From Urechis unicinctus (Eukaryota; Annelida; Polychaeta; Xenopneusta; Urechidae): a stretch of DNA of 64,000 nucleotides. The translations under genes were made by a program, and so were the position numbers. The stretch spans positions 30,952,559-31,016,558 of the forward strand of contig CM067353.1 of assembly GCA_034190875.2 (NCBI GenBank), in the 5' to 3' direction. The notes under the pieces were generated by a model. That model searched no databases, was not told the DNA's origin, and saw only the letters and a list, made by a program, of their open reading frames with translations. Shown piece after piece: positions 1-10,811 of the stretch; the stretch's first letter is position 1; the number at the start of each line of letters is the position of its first letter.

Positions 1-3000
1 TCTAGATAAATTCGCTAGCATCCCAAACGCTATCAAAGTCGAGATTTCTGAAGTCGGTAAGCGCACGCATGGTTGTCTTGGTCACTATCTGTATCAGCCA
101 AGCGTTACTAACTGTCGTATTGCACCAGAGTGTTGTGTGCTAAGTTGATGACAAACAAGGAACTGATATCACCTCATGTTCACAAATTCCTATGCATTAT
201 TCATAACTTGGCTGTTGCAATCGACGCCTCTTATTCGAAGCATGCACACCCCCGCATACTCTGGCTAATTTGACAACTTGGATTAGTTCCACATTGTCCA
301 AAATATACCACAATACGCCATTTATAGTTCCCTACAGTGACTATAGTTTTCGTTAGTTCCATCAATCAGGATATACACAGCCTATATATCTTTTGCTCTC
401 AAACGTAAATATACAGAATATCGAGTTATCAACGGAAAGCAATGATATATTGAATTAAAATAGAGAATTACGGAAAGAAGGTGTCCGTTTGCTGCGTATC
501 TTCCATCGTGGGACATGGGCTTTACAACAAACAATGACAGCGCACGAATAAGTTTCATTTGAGTTTCACATTGACCTACATATTTGGACGGAGCGCGATA
601 CATGAATTGGCTACCTCTACTAACACTCTTCTCGAAGGATGGGTAAGAAGATGCAGCATTATCATCACTCAGATGATGGTTTAGATCGAGATAGGTTTGA
701 TGGTGGTTTTCTTGTCTGTATTACGTATCCGCTCTAGATTGTTTAGATGTAGCCAGTGAGTAATGCTGCAGAATGTAGATATGCCTGAAGCCAGTACCGG
801 CTACGTTTGTCTACAAGGTTGTGCAGCTCTTATGCAGTTTTGGTTAACTCGCATCATCATTGGCTAACAGCATATCCCAGATCAAAACGTTATAATCTAA
901 GTTCTGATCTCTATTCTAGCTGTTTGGAAGGGCATAAGACTAATAGACACCCTCGGTTGAAGAAATGACTGAAGGTTTCATGAGCAGAAATAACAGATAC
1001 TGTTATGTGTTGATTAAAGATACATCCTTGCTTGACTCCAGTTTTAACATTGAATTCTTCGTTGATGGTTCCATCATACTATCGAGTGATCACCAGGCTA
1101 TCATGAAGAGCATCTCTGATCGGGTGCTAGAACAAAGCTTTTATGGCTTTACAGTCGATCCAAATAAAATTTAATCTTTACCTTATTAAATTGTCTATGT
1201 TGTTCCATCTTGGTATCGACATTTGTCACGCAGCGCATCTCAGCTGAGCATTTGTCATACGACAAAGAATATACTGTGAGTTGTTAATATGCGATGCGGA
1301 ATGCAAATACCAACAGGCATATCAGTGCTACAATTAGCTGCACCAATTGGTGAAGGAGCTGTAGAAATGAAAATGTCTACCGATTCACCATCGATAACGA
1401 AAAGTATGTCCGGAAGTTGCAAGTTATACAGCTTTGAGTCCAACTAATGTGAGCGATAAATGATGAAGCAATGCTTGGTAAATCGAATATTGTATAAACC
1501 AAAAGCTATTGCCTCAAACTGACAGTATAAATTAGCAAGCACTCAATGCTGTGCAATAGTTTAGCATTGATTATCATAAAAATAAGGCCATGATTTCATG
1601 GATGCTCATGAAGTGGAATACCTGTGTAATAGGCGCACCTTAAATGTTTGTTGGGTCGCGTCGGGTTGTGATTTGGTGTTGAACAGGAGATGTAGCTGAA
1701 GCTGTAATTCCATGTTTTACTCACAGTCCCATTCGTTGTGCTGATATCAACTAATTTTGTACATGACGTATACATGGTGCACTGACACTAAAGTTGTGTA
1801 TTGAGCATTAATAACCACATTACTTTCGTAATAATCCATGCGTTACGTATTGTCGTCGGTGATCAGGTCGTCTGGTGATAACGATGCGTTGTATGGGTAT
1901 TACGGTTCATTGTCAGTCTACGCCTCTTACTCATAACTGCGTGTTATGTGATGTACGATGCTGTAATCATCTAGCATATAATTTCCCCTTGTCGTTTACA
2001 CTGGCTCCAATTACATAACTAGGCAATAGCTGACGCCACGTATTGCGCGAGAGTGATCAATGACAGCTAGATAAGAACGGGTTGTGCCACAAAAATGTAA
2101 GAACTAAACGGCAGAAGTATCGTCTTCTTTATGAACTCATTATAGCAGTAGATGTCAACTTACTTCAGCAGAAATAGAAATTGTCGCGGCCTAAGAGAAA
2201 TGGCTTGATTCAGAAAGGGTAGTTAGAGCTTAATTCGCCAATACTTTGCACTGATTGGAGTATTGTTCTTCTTTATAAATTATTCGTATCGAAGTTGGAT
2301 TATTATAACTGCACATATACCGTTGCCACGTCATCGCCACTTGCGCCTTGACGCTGCGATAGGTTTCGGCGGGAATATTTACCTGTAATACAAATTTGTT
2401 TTGAGGCTGGTATCCTTTACTGCTTGCATCTCTGTGGTAATAGCTGTACTACCTAGGAGTTGGGTCGACTCCACAAAGACCATGACGGGTGGCATTCAAT
2501 GATACGTTTACATAAAATAAGTTTTACAAGCCATTACAGAAGATTATTTCATAGTAAGTATATAACACAAAGCCACCTCATAGTTGCTCTATTATGTGGC
2601 TGTACCCCAGATGGAGAGGGCTTCAACTCGTTCACAGCTTTTGATTAATCAAAATAACGGATGCTAACGCATGTCAGCAGTCGGGTGATTCGTTCCAACA
2701 TTATAATTGATCACAATGTAATACGCTCATAGCTGATTATACATGTTCAAATGTAATATCTGGTATGCCGCTTAAATTATGAATCTTTCGGTGCAAAAAT
2801 ACGGCTCCATCATGCGATTTATACCAACATAAACCCCATTCATTCAAAAGAAATGACGTTGTCTCTTTTATACTGGACCCAAGCAAATTACCGAGTAGCG
2901 ACTGAAAGTATGTGAAGACATTTTAGTTTAGTTTTCTCACCATGACGGGAAATATTTGACGTTGACTAATGTTAATTGTCATCGACGAAGGCTCTCAGTC

Positions 3001-3706
3001 CTCAGGCCGAACATAACCGTGATGTTTATTGCTCGCAAAATCTATGAAATGATATCCATCTGTTTGGAATCCAAACAGAAGACGGATAACTTAAATGGAG
3101 CACGCTAAGTTTAACATTTGTATCGGTAGTAATTCAAATAAGTATACCTTTTGGGCTGCCTTCCAGAACTTGACCAAGGCAGTATTTGCGTCGTCGGTTT
3201 TGATTTGGATAACTTCTCTCATATAGCTCCATCGGCCAAGTTGGCGTCTAGGGTGAGTATATATGTAAATTGAGGAATCCCGCTTTCGAATGATGATATC
3301 ATCTCTGTCTCAATATCATACTAGTCAAATCACTCAGTGTAACATGTTGACACTGTAGCAAGTTGCTAACACATCAAAACGTCAGCATATAGTCAGCATA
3401 TAGTCAGCATGTATGTTTATTATGCACCCAAGGATGTGTGGTGACAATGCTTCTACCCCGGACGCATTGGGAGTCCTGACCTGATGGCATTAATACGTCG
3501 ATGCATGTTGACATCATCCACTTTTGATAAGGGTGGATATTTACTGCAACCCTGAGGACAGTCACTGTTCGTTTATTTCTATGTAAGCCTCGTGTTGACT
3601 CATATGGCGAAGCCTATACTATGGCTGCACCATTATGTCAGAATATAGGATACAGTATTTTCAGTGGCAAAACTGAAAGGCAAATACGGGTATATTGTTT
3701 TAGCAC
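1..3706. other. Intergenic DNA, no recognisable gene
   Basis: The open frames here are all short (60-75 codons) and none carries a motif I recognise. The base composition is AT-rich without long simple repeats. The only structure noted is a perfect palindrome near 3.06 kb and three near copies of ATAGTCAGCAT at about 3.38-3.41 kb. It may be old repeat sequence, but I could not match it to the other repeat families in this window. Confidence 0.6.
3059..3079. repeat. Short perfect palindrome
   Basis: TCTGTTTGGA and its exact reverse complement TCCAAACAGA flank a single A. It could extrude as a cruciform or act as a binding site, but nothing nearby supports a function. Confidence 0.5.
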
Positions 3707-3709
3707 AAA

Positions 3710-3992
3710 TGAGTACAAACAAGCTATCATATACCTCTATATAAAAAACAAAGTGTGTTCCATGTTTTCCACTGATGTGTTGCGGACATTCTGACAAACC
3801 CTTCTGATACGACTTGCAGGTAGGTCGTATATAGAGATAGAGAATGAGTTGGGTAAATAACTCAAGGTAACTACGAGATGGAGGATCTAGAAGGGCGCTC
3901 TACTTTATTGTATTCATACACCAGGAGACCAGGCGTTATGATCAGATGGTATGACATCCCCCTTATTGAGGATAAAAAAACCAGATATGACA
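3710..3992 (-). repeat. LTR, distal copy
   Basis: About 283 bp, bounded on the minus strand by TGTCAT and TACTCA, i.e. the usual TG...CA ends. It carries an AATAAA-type signal (ACAATAAAG) in the minus orientation. Near its start, part of the leader plus purine tract is repeated (CCTCAATAAGGGGGATGTCAT), so the exact LTR start could be either of two TGTCAT sites 36 bp apart. It is identical to the proximal copy apart from A7 versus A8 in one run. Confidence 0.65.
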
Positions 3993-4018
3993 TCCCCCTT
4001 ATCGAGGATGAGAAGAAA

Positions 4019-4302
4019 TGAGTACAAACAAGCTATCATATACCTCTATATAAAAAACAAAGTGTGTTCCATGTTTTCCACTGATGTGTTGCGGACATTC
4101 TGACAAACCCTTCTGATACGACTTGCAGGTAGGTCGTATATAGAGATAGAGAATGAGTTGGGTAAATAACTCAAGGTAACTACGAGATGGAGGATCTAGA
4201 AGGGCGCTCTACTTTATTGTATTCATACACCAGGAGACCAGGCGTTATGATCAGATGGTATGACATCCCCCTTATTGAGGATAAAAAAAACCAGATATGA
4301 CA
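4019..4302 (-). repeat. LTR, proximal copy
   Basis: About 284 bp, the copy next to the coding tail and therefore in the position of the element's true 3' LTR. It is the same as the distal copy except for one extra A. The two LTRs are separated by only 26 bp, and those 26 bp repeat the purine-tract leader that also precedes this copy. Confidence 0.65.
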
Positions 4303-4328
4303 TCCCCCTTATCGAGGATGAGAAGAAA
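4303..4328 (-). promoter_or_regulatory. Polypurine tract for plus-strand priming (duplicated at 3993-4018)
   Basis: On the minus strand the sequence ends GATAAGGGGGA directly before TGTCAT. In LTR retrotransposons such a purine tract primes second-strand DNA synthesis just upstream of the 3' LTR. The same 26-bp block also sits between the two LTRs. Confidence 0.6.
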
Positions 4329-4471
4329 AAAAATCAATAGGTAATGTCAAAATTACAGTAAGTGTTATGGGTAAAATATTTGGTGAAATGGATGGTGATG
4401 AGAACGATCATGGGGGTAGACTACCCTCCTGCTCTAGGGAGGTTATTCTGTCCCATAAGAGGGGCACATCA

Positions 4472-4746
4472 CTAGTCACCATATCTTGCAGGCGGCTTCA
4501 CTTGGCGACCTGATCGGGTACACGTGGTGGTATTGGTGTCTGGAACAGCGGCCTTCGGTATGCTGTTCGCATGGGCTTGATCAGCTTTAGGGGAGGACTG
4601 CGTGGAACGGATTTGTTTCTCCCTGGTAGGGCTATCATCTGGAATATTGTGCGGTATCGAAGCTACGATGTGTGGGGCTGCGTGTGCCGGCAGGGTGGAG
4701 GTTGGTTTGAGTGGGATAGCTCGTAACTGCTGGCGATTCCGTCTGA
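4472..4746 (-). CDS. Ty3/gypsy polyprotein C-terminal tail (partial)
   Basis: About 90 visible residues on the minus strand before a stop at 4472. The N-terminal side runs into the 100-N gap, so protease, reverse transcriptase, RNase H and integrase are not visible. The visible part is low-complexity, rich in Pro, Thr, Ser and His. It ends with the basic signature RSGRQVKPPARYGD, which in my knowledge closes many Ty3/gypsy polyproteins after the integrase. A polypurine tract and LTR follow at the expected distance, which supports the call. There is no stop or frameshift in the visible part. Confidence 0.6.
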
Positions 4747-4846
4747 NNNNNNNNNNNNNNNNNNNNNNNNNNNNNNNNNNNNNNNNNNNNNNNNNNNNNN
4801 NNNNNNNNNNNNNNNNNNNNNNNNNNNNNNNNNNNNNNNNNNNNNN
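4747..4846. other. Assembly gap (100 N)
   Basis: Exactly 100 N, the usual placeholder for a scaffold gap of unknown length. It cuts the retrotransposon, so left and right flanks need not be truly adjacent. Confidence 0.99.
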
Positions 4847-4866
4847 GTTGATATCTATGTTGCTAC

Positions 4867-5094
4867 TCAATGGGCTATTAACGCACTCAGCAATTGTCGT
4901 TTATTCCTCTGCTTGTATGGATGTTTGGTGCTGGCATGAATATGTCCGGACCAAAGACCTTGACCAGGCAAGGCACCGGGATATTCCTCAGTGTTATCTA
5001 GCAAACGGCATGTTTTGGCATCGACCGCTTGGCAGTGATTGCAGCAGCCTTCATTTATTTCACGTAGGCAGGATGCAGCTAGAATTCCGCACAA
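4867..5094 (-). CDS. Unrecognised ORF beside the gap
   Basis: A 75-codon minus-strand frame with six Cys, one pair as CCNHC, and a basic C-terminus. It lies on the side of the gap where retrotransposon coding sequence would be expected, and on the same strand, but I recognise no integrase or reverse transcriptase motif. It may be a fragment of the element, of another element, or a chance frame. Confidence 0.15.
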   Translation of the reverse strand: MCGILAASCLREINEGCCNHCQAVDAKTCRLLDNTEEYPGALPGQGLWSGHIHASTKHPYKQRNKRQLLSALIAH

Positions 5095-6430
5095 AACTGT
5101 TTACTTAAACAACCACAACCACCAACACGTGGCAATAGCCACGTAGACGTCGAACTCTGCACAACGTCGATATTTTTTTATACGAATTGAAGTATTTTGG
5201 GGACCCATGATAAAATAGACGCTGTTGCAAGGTCAGATACGGACTGAGTTGCATCCGCGAAAAATTGCGCAAGCTCCAGATACAAAGCAGCCATTTTTCC
5301 AATAGAGGCGTCGATATTGTTTAATGTGAGCCTATGCTATGGTGATCTTATCGTTCGGTATTTTATAGTAACTCTCATTCCAAAGTGACGCATTACCGTT
5401 TATATATATAAGCATCCCCTCCTCTCTGGCGACCGTGTCGTCAGCTAGTATCGCTATTAAAGGAAAAGCTGTTCCTATGATAACACAGACGCTTTGTAGC
5501 CGAGCAATGATAGTAACCGGCGTCATTACTACTGCGTCTCACTTTCTATCACATAACCTGTTATACCAAAGACAACAAAAGCGAGTATGACCGCGGTCCC
5601 ATGATCTGTTACCTGACAGAAGCACCCCTCGAGAGATACCTCACCGCTGAAACCATCAAGCGTCGCATGTCACCCGCTATGATGATAATTGCCAGGTCAT
5701 TCCATGAATCATAGCGTACATAGCCACCGCCGCTTGATGCACTGATTAAGCTAGTAGCGCCCTCGTGCAGCTTAAACAACATGATTTATTACCAATGATC
5801 AGCCAGCTTTGTATTATATAAATTGCGTCATTATCGACAACAGACTCCACATGAGATAAGCTTGATATTTTACTATCGGACATTGCGAGATTTAATATTG
5901 CTTCGTTATTACATCCAACATATGATGCTGGAACCATATACATTATTTCAATATGCCCACGAAGTGCAATAACGAAGGAGGCCTTATGAGATTGCGAAAT
6001 TCGTTAAGTAACTTGTGGTTTCATTAATGCCTCATTCATTACCTGCATAAGTATTAACATTTGTCGAAAGTGGCTAGCGAGTTATGGTGACAAACTCGTT
6101 ACTAACAAAAGCATTCACTTAGCACAAACATGATCCAGCAATTACCAGTTTGTTGAAAAACTGCGTCCAGTAGTGATGTCGACGGTAGCCACACAAAGAT
6201 CCGGCACGACATAGTCCTGTGGGCGCGTATAAGATGATGATTGGGGTCAGAGGGGACGGTATATCGCACTAAGCATGGCATCAGCTGCAGGATAAAGCAA
6301 GGGATTACAGTTTATAATTCAGGTAGATCAAGCGAGATTCGTGCCAATGTAGAAAAGCTTCGATAGAATATACGTAGTATGCATGTACCTCATCATTGAT
6401 TAATCTGAAATACTGACCCCGAAGTGTTTT

Positions 6431-6500
6431 GAGGAAGTGCCAAGATTTTGTGAACGGATGATATTGTTATTATTACCATCCTTATTATTATCACTATTGG
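6431..6500 (+). repeat. Local direct repeat, left copy
   Basis: The string starting GAGGAAGTGCCAAGATTTTG through the TTA-rich run is found again at 6939-7022, where a 13-bp segment (about ACCCAGCAGCATT) is additionally present. The two copies enclose about 440 bp. The right copy matches the layout of the related repeat at 16.77 kb, so the left copy is the newer junction. Confidence 0.7.
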
Positions 6501-6739
6501 CCACTAACATTCACTGTCGCACAAATATCACACCGAATCACGAAGAAAGCAACGAAAACCTGGGGAAAAGGCGACAGGAATTATCAGCTATAGTTTTTGC
6601 CTATGTTCTCACCGCCTTATTTACATCGGAAGTTTCTGGGGCTGTCTGGGATATCGTCCTCCGCGCTTGTATTTCGGAAGAAAATATCACCGGTAAACTT
6701 GGAAAGTTATCGAAAAATATAGTTTTCCGCAGACGATAG
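6458..6739 (+). CDS. Hypothetical small secreted-type protein (speculative)
   Basis: From the first ATG the frame gives 93 residues. Residues 1-20 are a strongly hydrophobic Leu-rich stretch (ILLLLPSLLLSLLA) ending near Cys, resembling a signal peptide. A polar stretch follows with GKRRQ, a possible dibasic processing site, then a second hydrophobic patch and a basic C-terminus (FRRR). The Leu run is encoded by the TTA/TTATTA simple repeat, so the signal-like start could be accidental. I recognise no family. The frame spans the junction of a recent local duplication and might have arisen de novo. There is no evidence of expression. Confidence 0.15.
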   Translation: MILLLLPSLLLSLLATNIHCRTNITPNHEESNENLGKRRQELSAIVFAYVLTALFTSEVSGAVWDIVLRACISEENITGKLGKLSKNIVFRRR

Positions 6740-7346
6740 GAATATGAAACATTATCTCGAACCGAATTAGAAAATAACTTTCGACACTGATCGCCCGAAA
6801 CTCGTCAGAACATGCATGTTTCGTGAAAAAATTGGTGAGTTCTGGGTTGATCGAATGCATCGACCAAAATATTTTGCTTAAACTGTTGGACCGACAAGGT
6901 GATTAATAAAACCTGACGTTGGTCTTTTGGGCTAGTTTTGAGGAAGTGCCAAGATTTTGTGAACGGATGATATTGACCCAGCAGCATTGTTATTATTACC
7001 ATCCTTATTATTATCACTATTGTTATTATTATTATTATGGTTATAACTATTATTATCAATACATGTATCATTAGTAGTCGTATCATTATCAGTAGCATAG
7101 AGAATATGTTCAGCGCCATAATAGATATATCAACGTCTGTGAAGTGCAGCAAATGGATTAATTATCAATGTCCTTATTTCATTTCGTATGCGATCGTAAA
7201 ACGAAAGGTCTTCAATTTTGTCTTGAAACCATGGTGTTCACTGGATTCTGACTGCCCTCGCCAGCCGACCTGGCGTCCATTTAGGGGCGGCTTTAATTGG
7301 TTGGCCAATGAGGATACAGGGACCGCTTAGTTACGGTTGCAGTGAA

Positions 7347-8120
7347 ACCAAAGAGTTTATAGCTTCGCTAAGAGAGCTCACTCGAGGCTTCCGTCCGAGG
7401 AAATATGTAAAGAGACGCCACCTGTTAGCAGAAGCGTTATTGTTATAGCGTCTTTCTATAGCGTCTCCTAAAACCACGTGGAATGCTCTGTTTATTTTGA
7501 AGCTATAGTCGCCTCGACCAATCAGATGACTCCATATCTCATAACAGCCGCCGAGCCCCGAGACGCTGGATCAGCAGTCCCATGTGCTTTTGTTGATTTC
7601 ATGGCATAGTCGCCTGATGTCCGGGGTGTCTTTCTTATCATTTCATAATCGTCACGCCGCTCAGTGTAGCTATAAACTCTTAGCTAGAGGCCTTAACATC
7701 CCCCTGACACGCCAAAATGTTTATGTCGACCCCAGGCCAGTTCCCTCGCTTCAACCATTGCCAATCTAAAACTACCATCCGCAGTGCGGACATGAAAGAT
7801 CGAGAATCGTAAACTGCGCGCACGCTGTTAGAGACGAACTGCTTGCATAATTTATCAAGTTGACATTTATTTAGAAGAGTACTTGTTATTTTCGCTATTC
7901 ATACGCCTATTGTGCGACATGTTTTGGCAGTGGCAAAGCTCTGTAAAAAAAAAAATTTCCCCTCTCAACAATCGCAGTGACGTCAGCCCAGTATTCCCAT
8001 GTGCTTTTGTTTGTGTCACGGTAACGCCACCTTACGATTGCAATGTATTAAAATTAGGGAAGCGATCACCGCAGGGCCACTCAAAGTGAGCCCTCTTAGC
8101 GTAGCTATAAACTCTTTGGT
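7347..8120. mobile_element. Fold-back / MITE-like element with inverted ends
   Basis: The left end at 7347-7382 (ACCAAAGAGTTTATAGC...) is the imperfect inverted complement of 8085-8120 (...GCTATAAACTCTTTGGT), about 33 of 36 bases. A third partial copy (GTAGCTATAAACTCTT) lies near 7668 in the orientation of the right end. The interior also contains a direct repeat, CCCATGTGCTTTTGTT, at about 7579 and 7998. There is no transposase. This layout suits a non-autonomous DNA element with internal duplication. I did not establish target-site duplications. Confidence 0.4.
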
Positions 8121-8868
8121 GATACCGCCCTGGTGATAGATTATTACTTCACAACGATTGGCTTTGTCGGTAATGCACAACAGCCAAGTTACTAACCACA
8201 CCAGCTTTGATGCGTCCCAGGTGCGTGCAGCGTGAACCGATATCTGATTATAGTTATGTTCATCACCCCACTGATATAGAAGTTAGTTATTCACAATGAC
8301 TTAAGTCGGGATACATAGTCAAATTATGCCAGTTATTAATGTTGATATGTCCTGGCCGCGATATTGGTTACGATCAATTATTATATCAGATCATTTTCCA
8401 ATTAAGTTTAGGAATAAGGTATGTTTCTTGTTGCCTTGATATGAAGAATCGCTCGGAGCTTGATATTATTAGCTGTTTGTCGCGCTAGGTTATTTCATTC
8501 AGGCTCTTTTCCATGACACTCGAGGTACCGCGTCATAGCATAGACATAACTTCAAGAGGTGCTAAAGGGGCATTTGCTTACAAGATGCAGGGAATACGTA
8601 TCTTTATTTAATGTAAGTCAGGCCTTAATCATGTAATTAATTAATGAGGTGTGTAGAAAGGGTGTGTTGACAAGTAATGGATGGACAGGTAATAATTTGC
8701 ACAATAAGTTGTTCAATATGTTGCATCGAATTCATTTTAAACTAAAAAAAAATAATTGCAACTTGCTATTAAATATTGGCATGTAAAATGTAGCAAGCGC
8801 CTCTGTTTGCAGCTAGACGATATAATGACGTGAAAGAATGCGAAAAAAAACCCATTCCCCTCAGGTGA

Positions 8869-9350
<482 letters not shown>

Positions 9351-10709
9351 GCATAATGCTCTTGCTATGCCCACTTAAAAGTGGACAGTGTTATTTGGTA
9401 TGTAATGTGTCATAGATAAAATTATGACTTGGATCAATCGATCAGCATCAATCATTGGAATGGTGAGTGCATCACGACAGTTAATGCGATTATCAGCTTC
9501 ACGGTGATTGCAGGCCACACCCAAGGCGCGAGTATGGGTAAAATAGACTCACGATGTATCGTTCCCATACATCTCAACGTGTTCACAATTCACTTGAACG
9601 GTCTTGTTTATCAAATTCGTAAATTAGGCTTTTCAGTCGGGTTTGCAAACTGGGGTCACGATATATTTCAACTAGTACGCAGGTACATTCGTTTAGATTA
9701 GGCACTATGTATCAGTTTAACCTGGCGATGTAACACATTGTTCATTTTCGTTTGGTTTCGCATTACAGAAAAGGTAAGGCAAGGGAGGTGAGGGATATGA
9801 ATGAATTATGACCGTTTATTGTATCTCTATCACTAAAAAACAATTTACGAATAAATTAGATTAAGCACTAGGAATCAACATTTGTTGCAGACTACGTTGT
9901 CATTTTTTGACAATTTATTATGAATGTGCCTTCAATAATGCGGCAAGACCTTTGCCATTAGGAAATTATTTGACGTTGTATTCCAAGAATATATTTTTAA
10001 AAACTGTTTCTATCAGACTTTTATCAGTTCTTAGGTACCGCTACACATTCCAAGGTTCTTATCACGTGCGTATATGAGCTGATTAATGCGTAGGGCGTTC
10101 GGGTTGTTTGTCATCATAAATGCCAGGACGGTGCCGCACTTATGCGAGACATATTAGCCCCTTGTCTCGGGTGACCATCGATAAAATTGCATAGGGATGA
10201 TGACATCATGAGTGACATATCAGTCATTTGCCGCATCAGGCAGTTCGATAAAGAGCCCGGTAATGCACCTTCGCACGTGGTTTGTTACGACCAGGTTGAC
10301 AGGATTTGTTTGGAGTTTGTTGGTGTTCCATCTTAGCGGCATATTACGTAAAAGTATATTTCTAACGTGATTAAAATATGTTTCTAACATAGGTTGAAAC
10401 TAAATTACATACATCAAATGATCCATATACTATACAAAGGCGCCCAAAAGTGCATTCAAATAATTCGACGACAAACAATTTATTTGTGTCCTTGGCACAA
10501 ATATCAGTTCAAAATTGCCAGGCAAAGCTATTGTTTTAACCTCTTGTAATGCGGGGACATTCAGATAGGTGGTGATATATTGCATTTATCGATCTGCAAA
10601 GACTGTTTAACTGGGATGTTTTATCAAATATCATGGTCACAATTATCTTTAAACAGTTGTTTAATACGATGTATTGGTTCAGTAATGGTATTGCAAGGTG
10701 TGTATATTC

Positions 10710-10811
10710 TCACGACCAATGCCAGACTGGGTCGGATCTAGATTTATCTCTGTAGTAGTAATCACTGGCATTTAGTGGTGCTTGGTTAAACCAAGCTGGA
10801 ACCAGTCGTGA
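10710..10811. ncRNA. Candidate structured element in copy A
   Basis: Three nested or adjacent complementary pairs are visible. P1 is TCACGAC (10710-10716) with GTCGTGA (10805-10811). P2 is AATGCCAG (10718-10725) with CTGGCATT (10765-10772). P3 is GCTTGGT (10780-10786) with ACCAAGC (10790-10796) around a TAA loop. Together they make a three-way junction of about 102 nt. The same layout survives in copy B at 45988-46089. The outer stem of 7 bp recalls a tRNA acceptor, but the other arms do not fit a tRNA. Transcription is unproven. Confidence 0.25.

Larger units (their letters stand above)
3710..4746 (-). mobile_element. Ty3/gypsy LTR retrotransposon, 3' end
   Basis: Read on the minus strand, this is the downstream end of an LTR retrotransposon. 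It has the tail of the polyprotein (stop at 4472), about 160 bp of untranslated sequence, a purine tract GATAAGGGGGA, and an LTR opening with TGTCAT. A second purine tract and a second LTR follow immediately. The polyprotein tail ends in a basic, proline-rich stretch of the type TRSGRQVKPPARY, which I associate with the C-terminus of Ty3/gypsy polyproteins. The rest of the element lies in or beyond the 100-N gap. The two LTRs differ only by one base in an A-run, so the element is young, or the tandem is an assembly effect. Confidence 0.7.
5395..7260. repeat. Diverged long repeat, family C, copy 1
   Basis: Block-by-block collinear with 14.5-17.05 kb. Matching stretches include the region around 5411-5460 (with 14515-14565), CATGGCATCAGCTGCAG at about 6277 (with 16106), and the segment TTTCATTTCGTATGCG at about 7178 (with 16980), which continues to ACCATG near 7235. 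Identity is high in short islands and poor between them, with many indels. No conserved reading frame is shared, so I treat it as an old noncoding duplication or decayed transposon. Confidence 0.65.

Noticed and set aside
9429..9701. Conserved ORF in repeat A, with a partner at 43770-44012
   Set aside because: The DNA is homologous but the open frames differ between copies and indels are not multiples of three, so no protein is conserved.
10710..10811. tRNA gene
   Set aside because: A 7-bp outer stem is present, but there is no D-arm or anticodon arm of the right size and no B-box GGTTCRANNCC in place.
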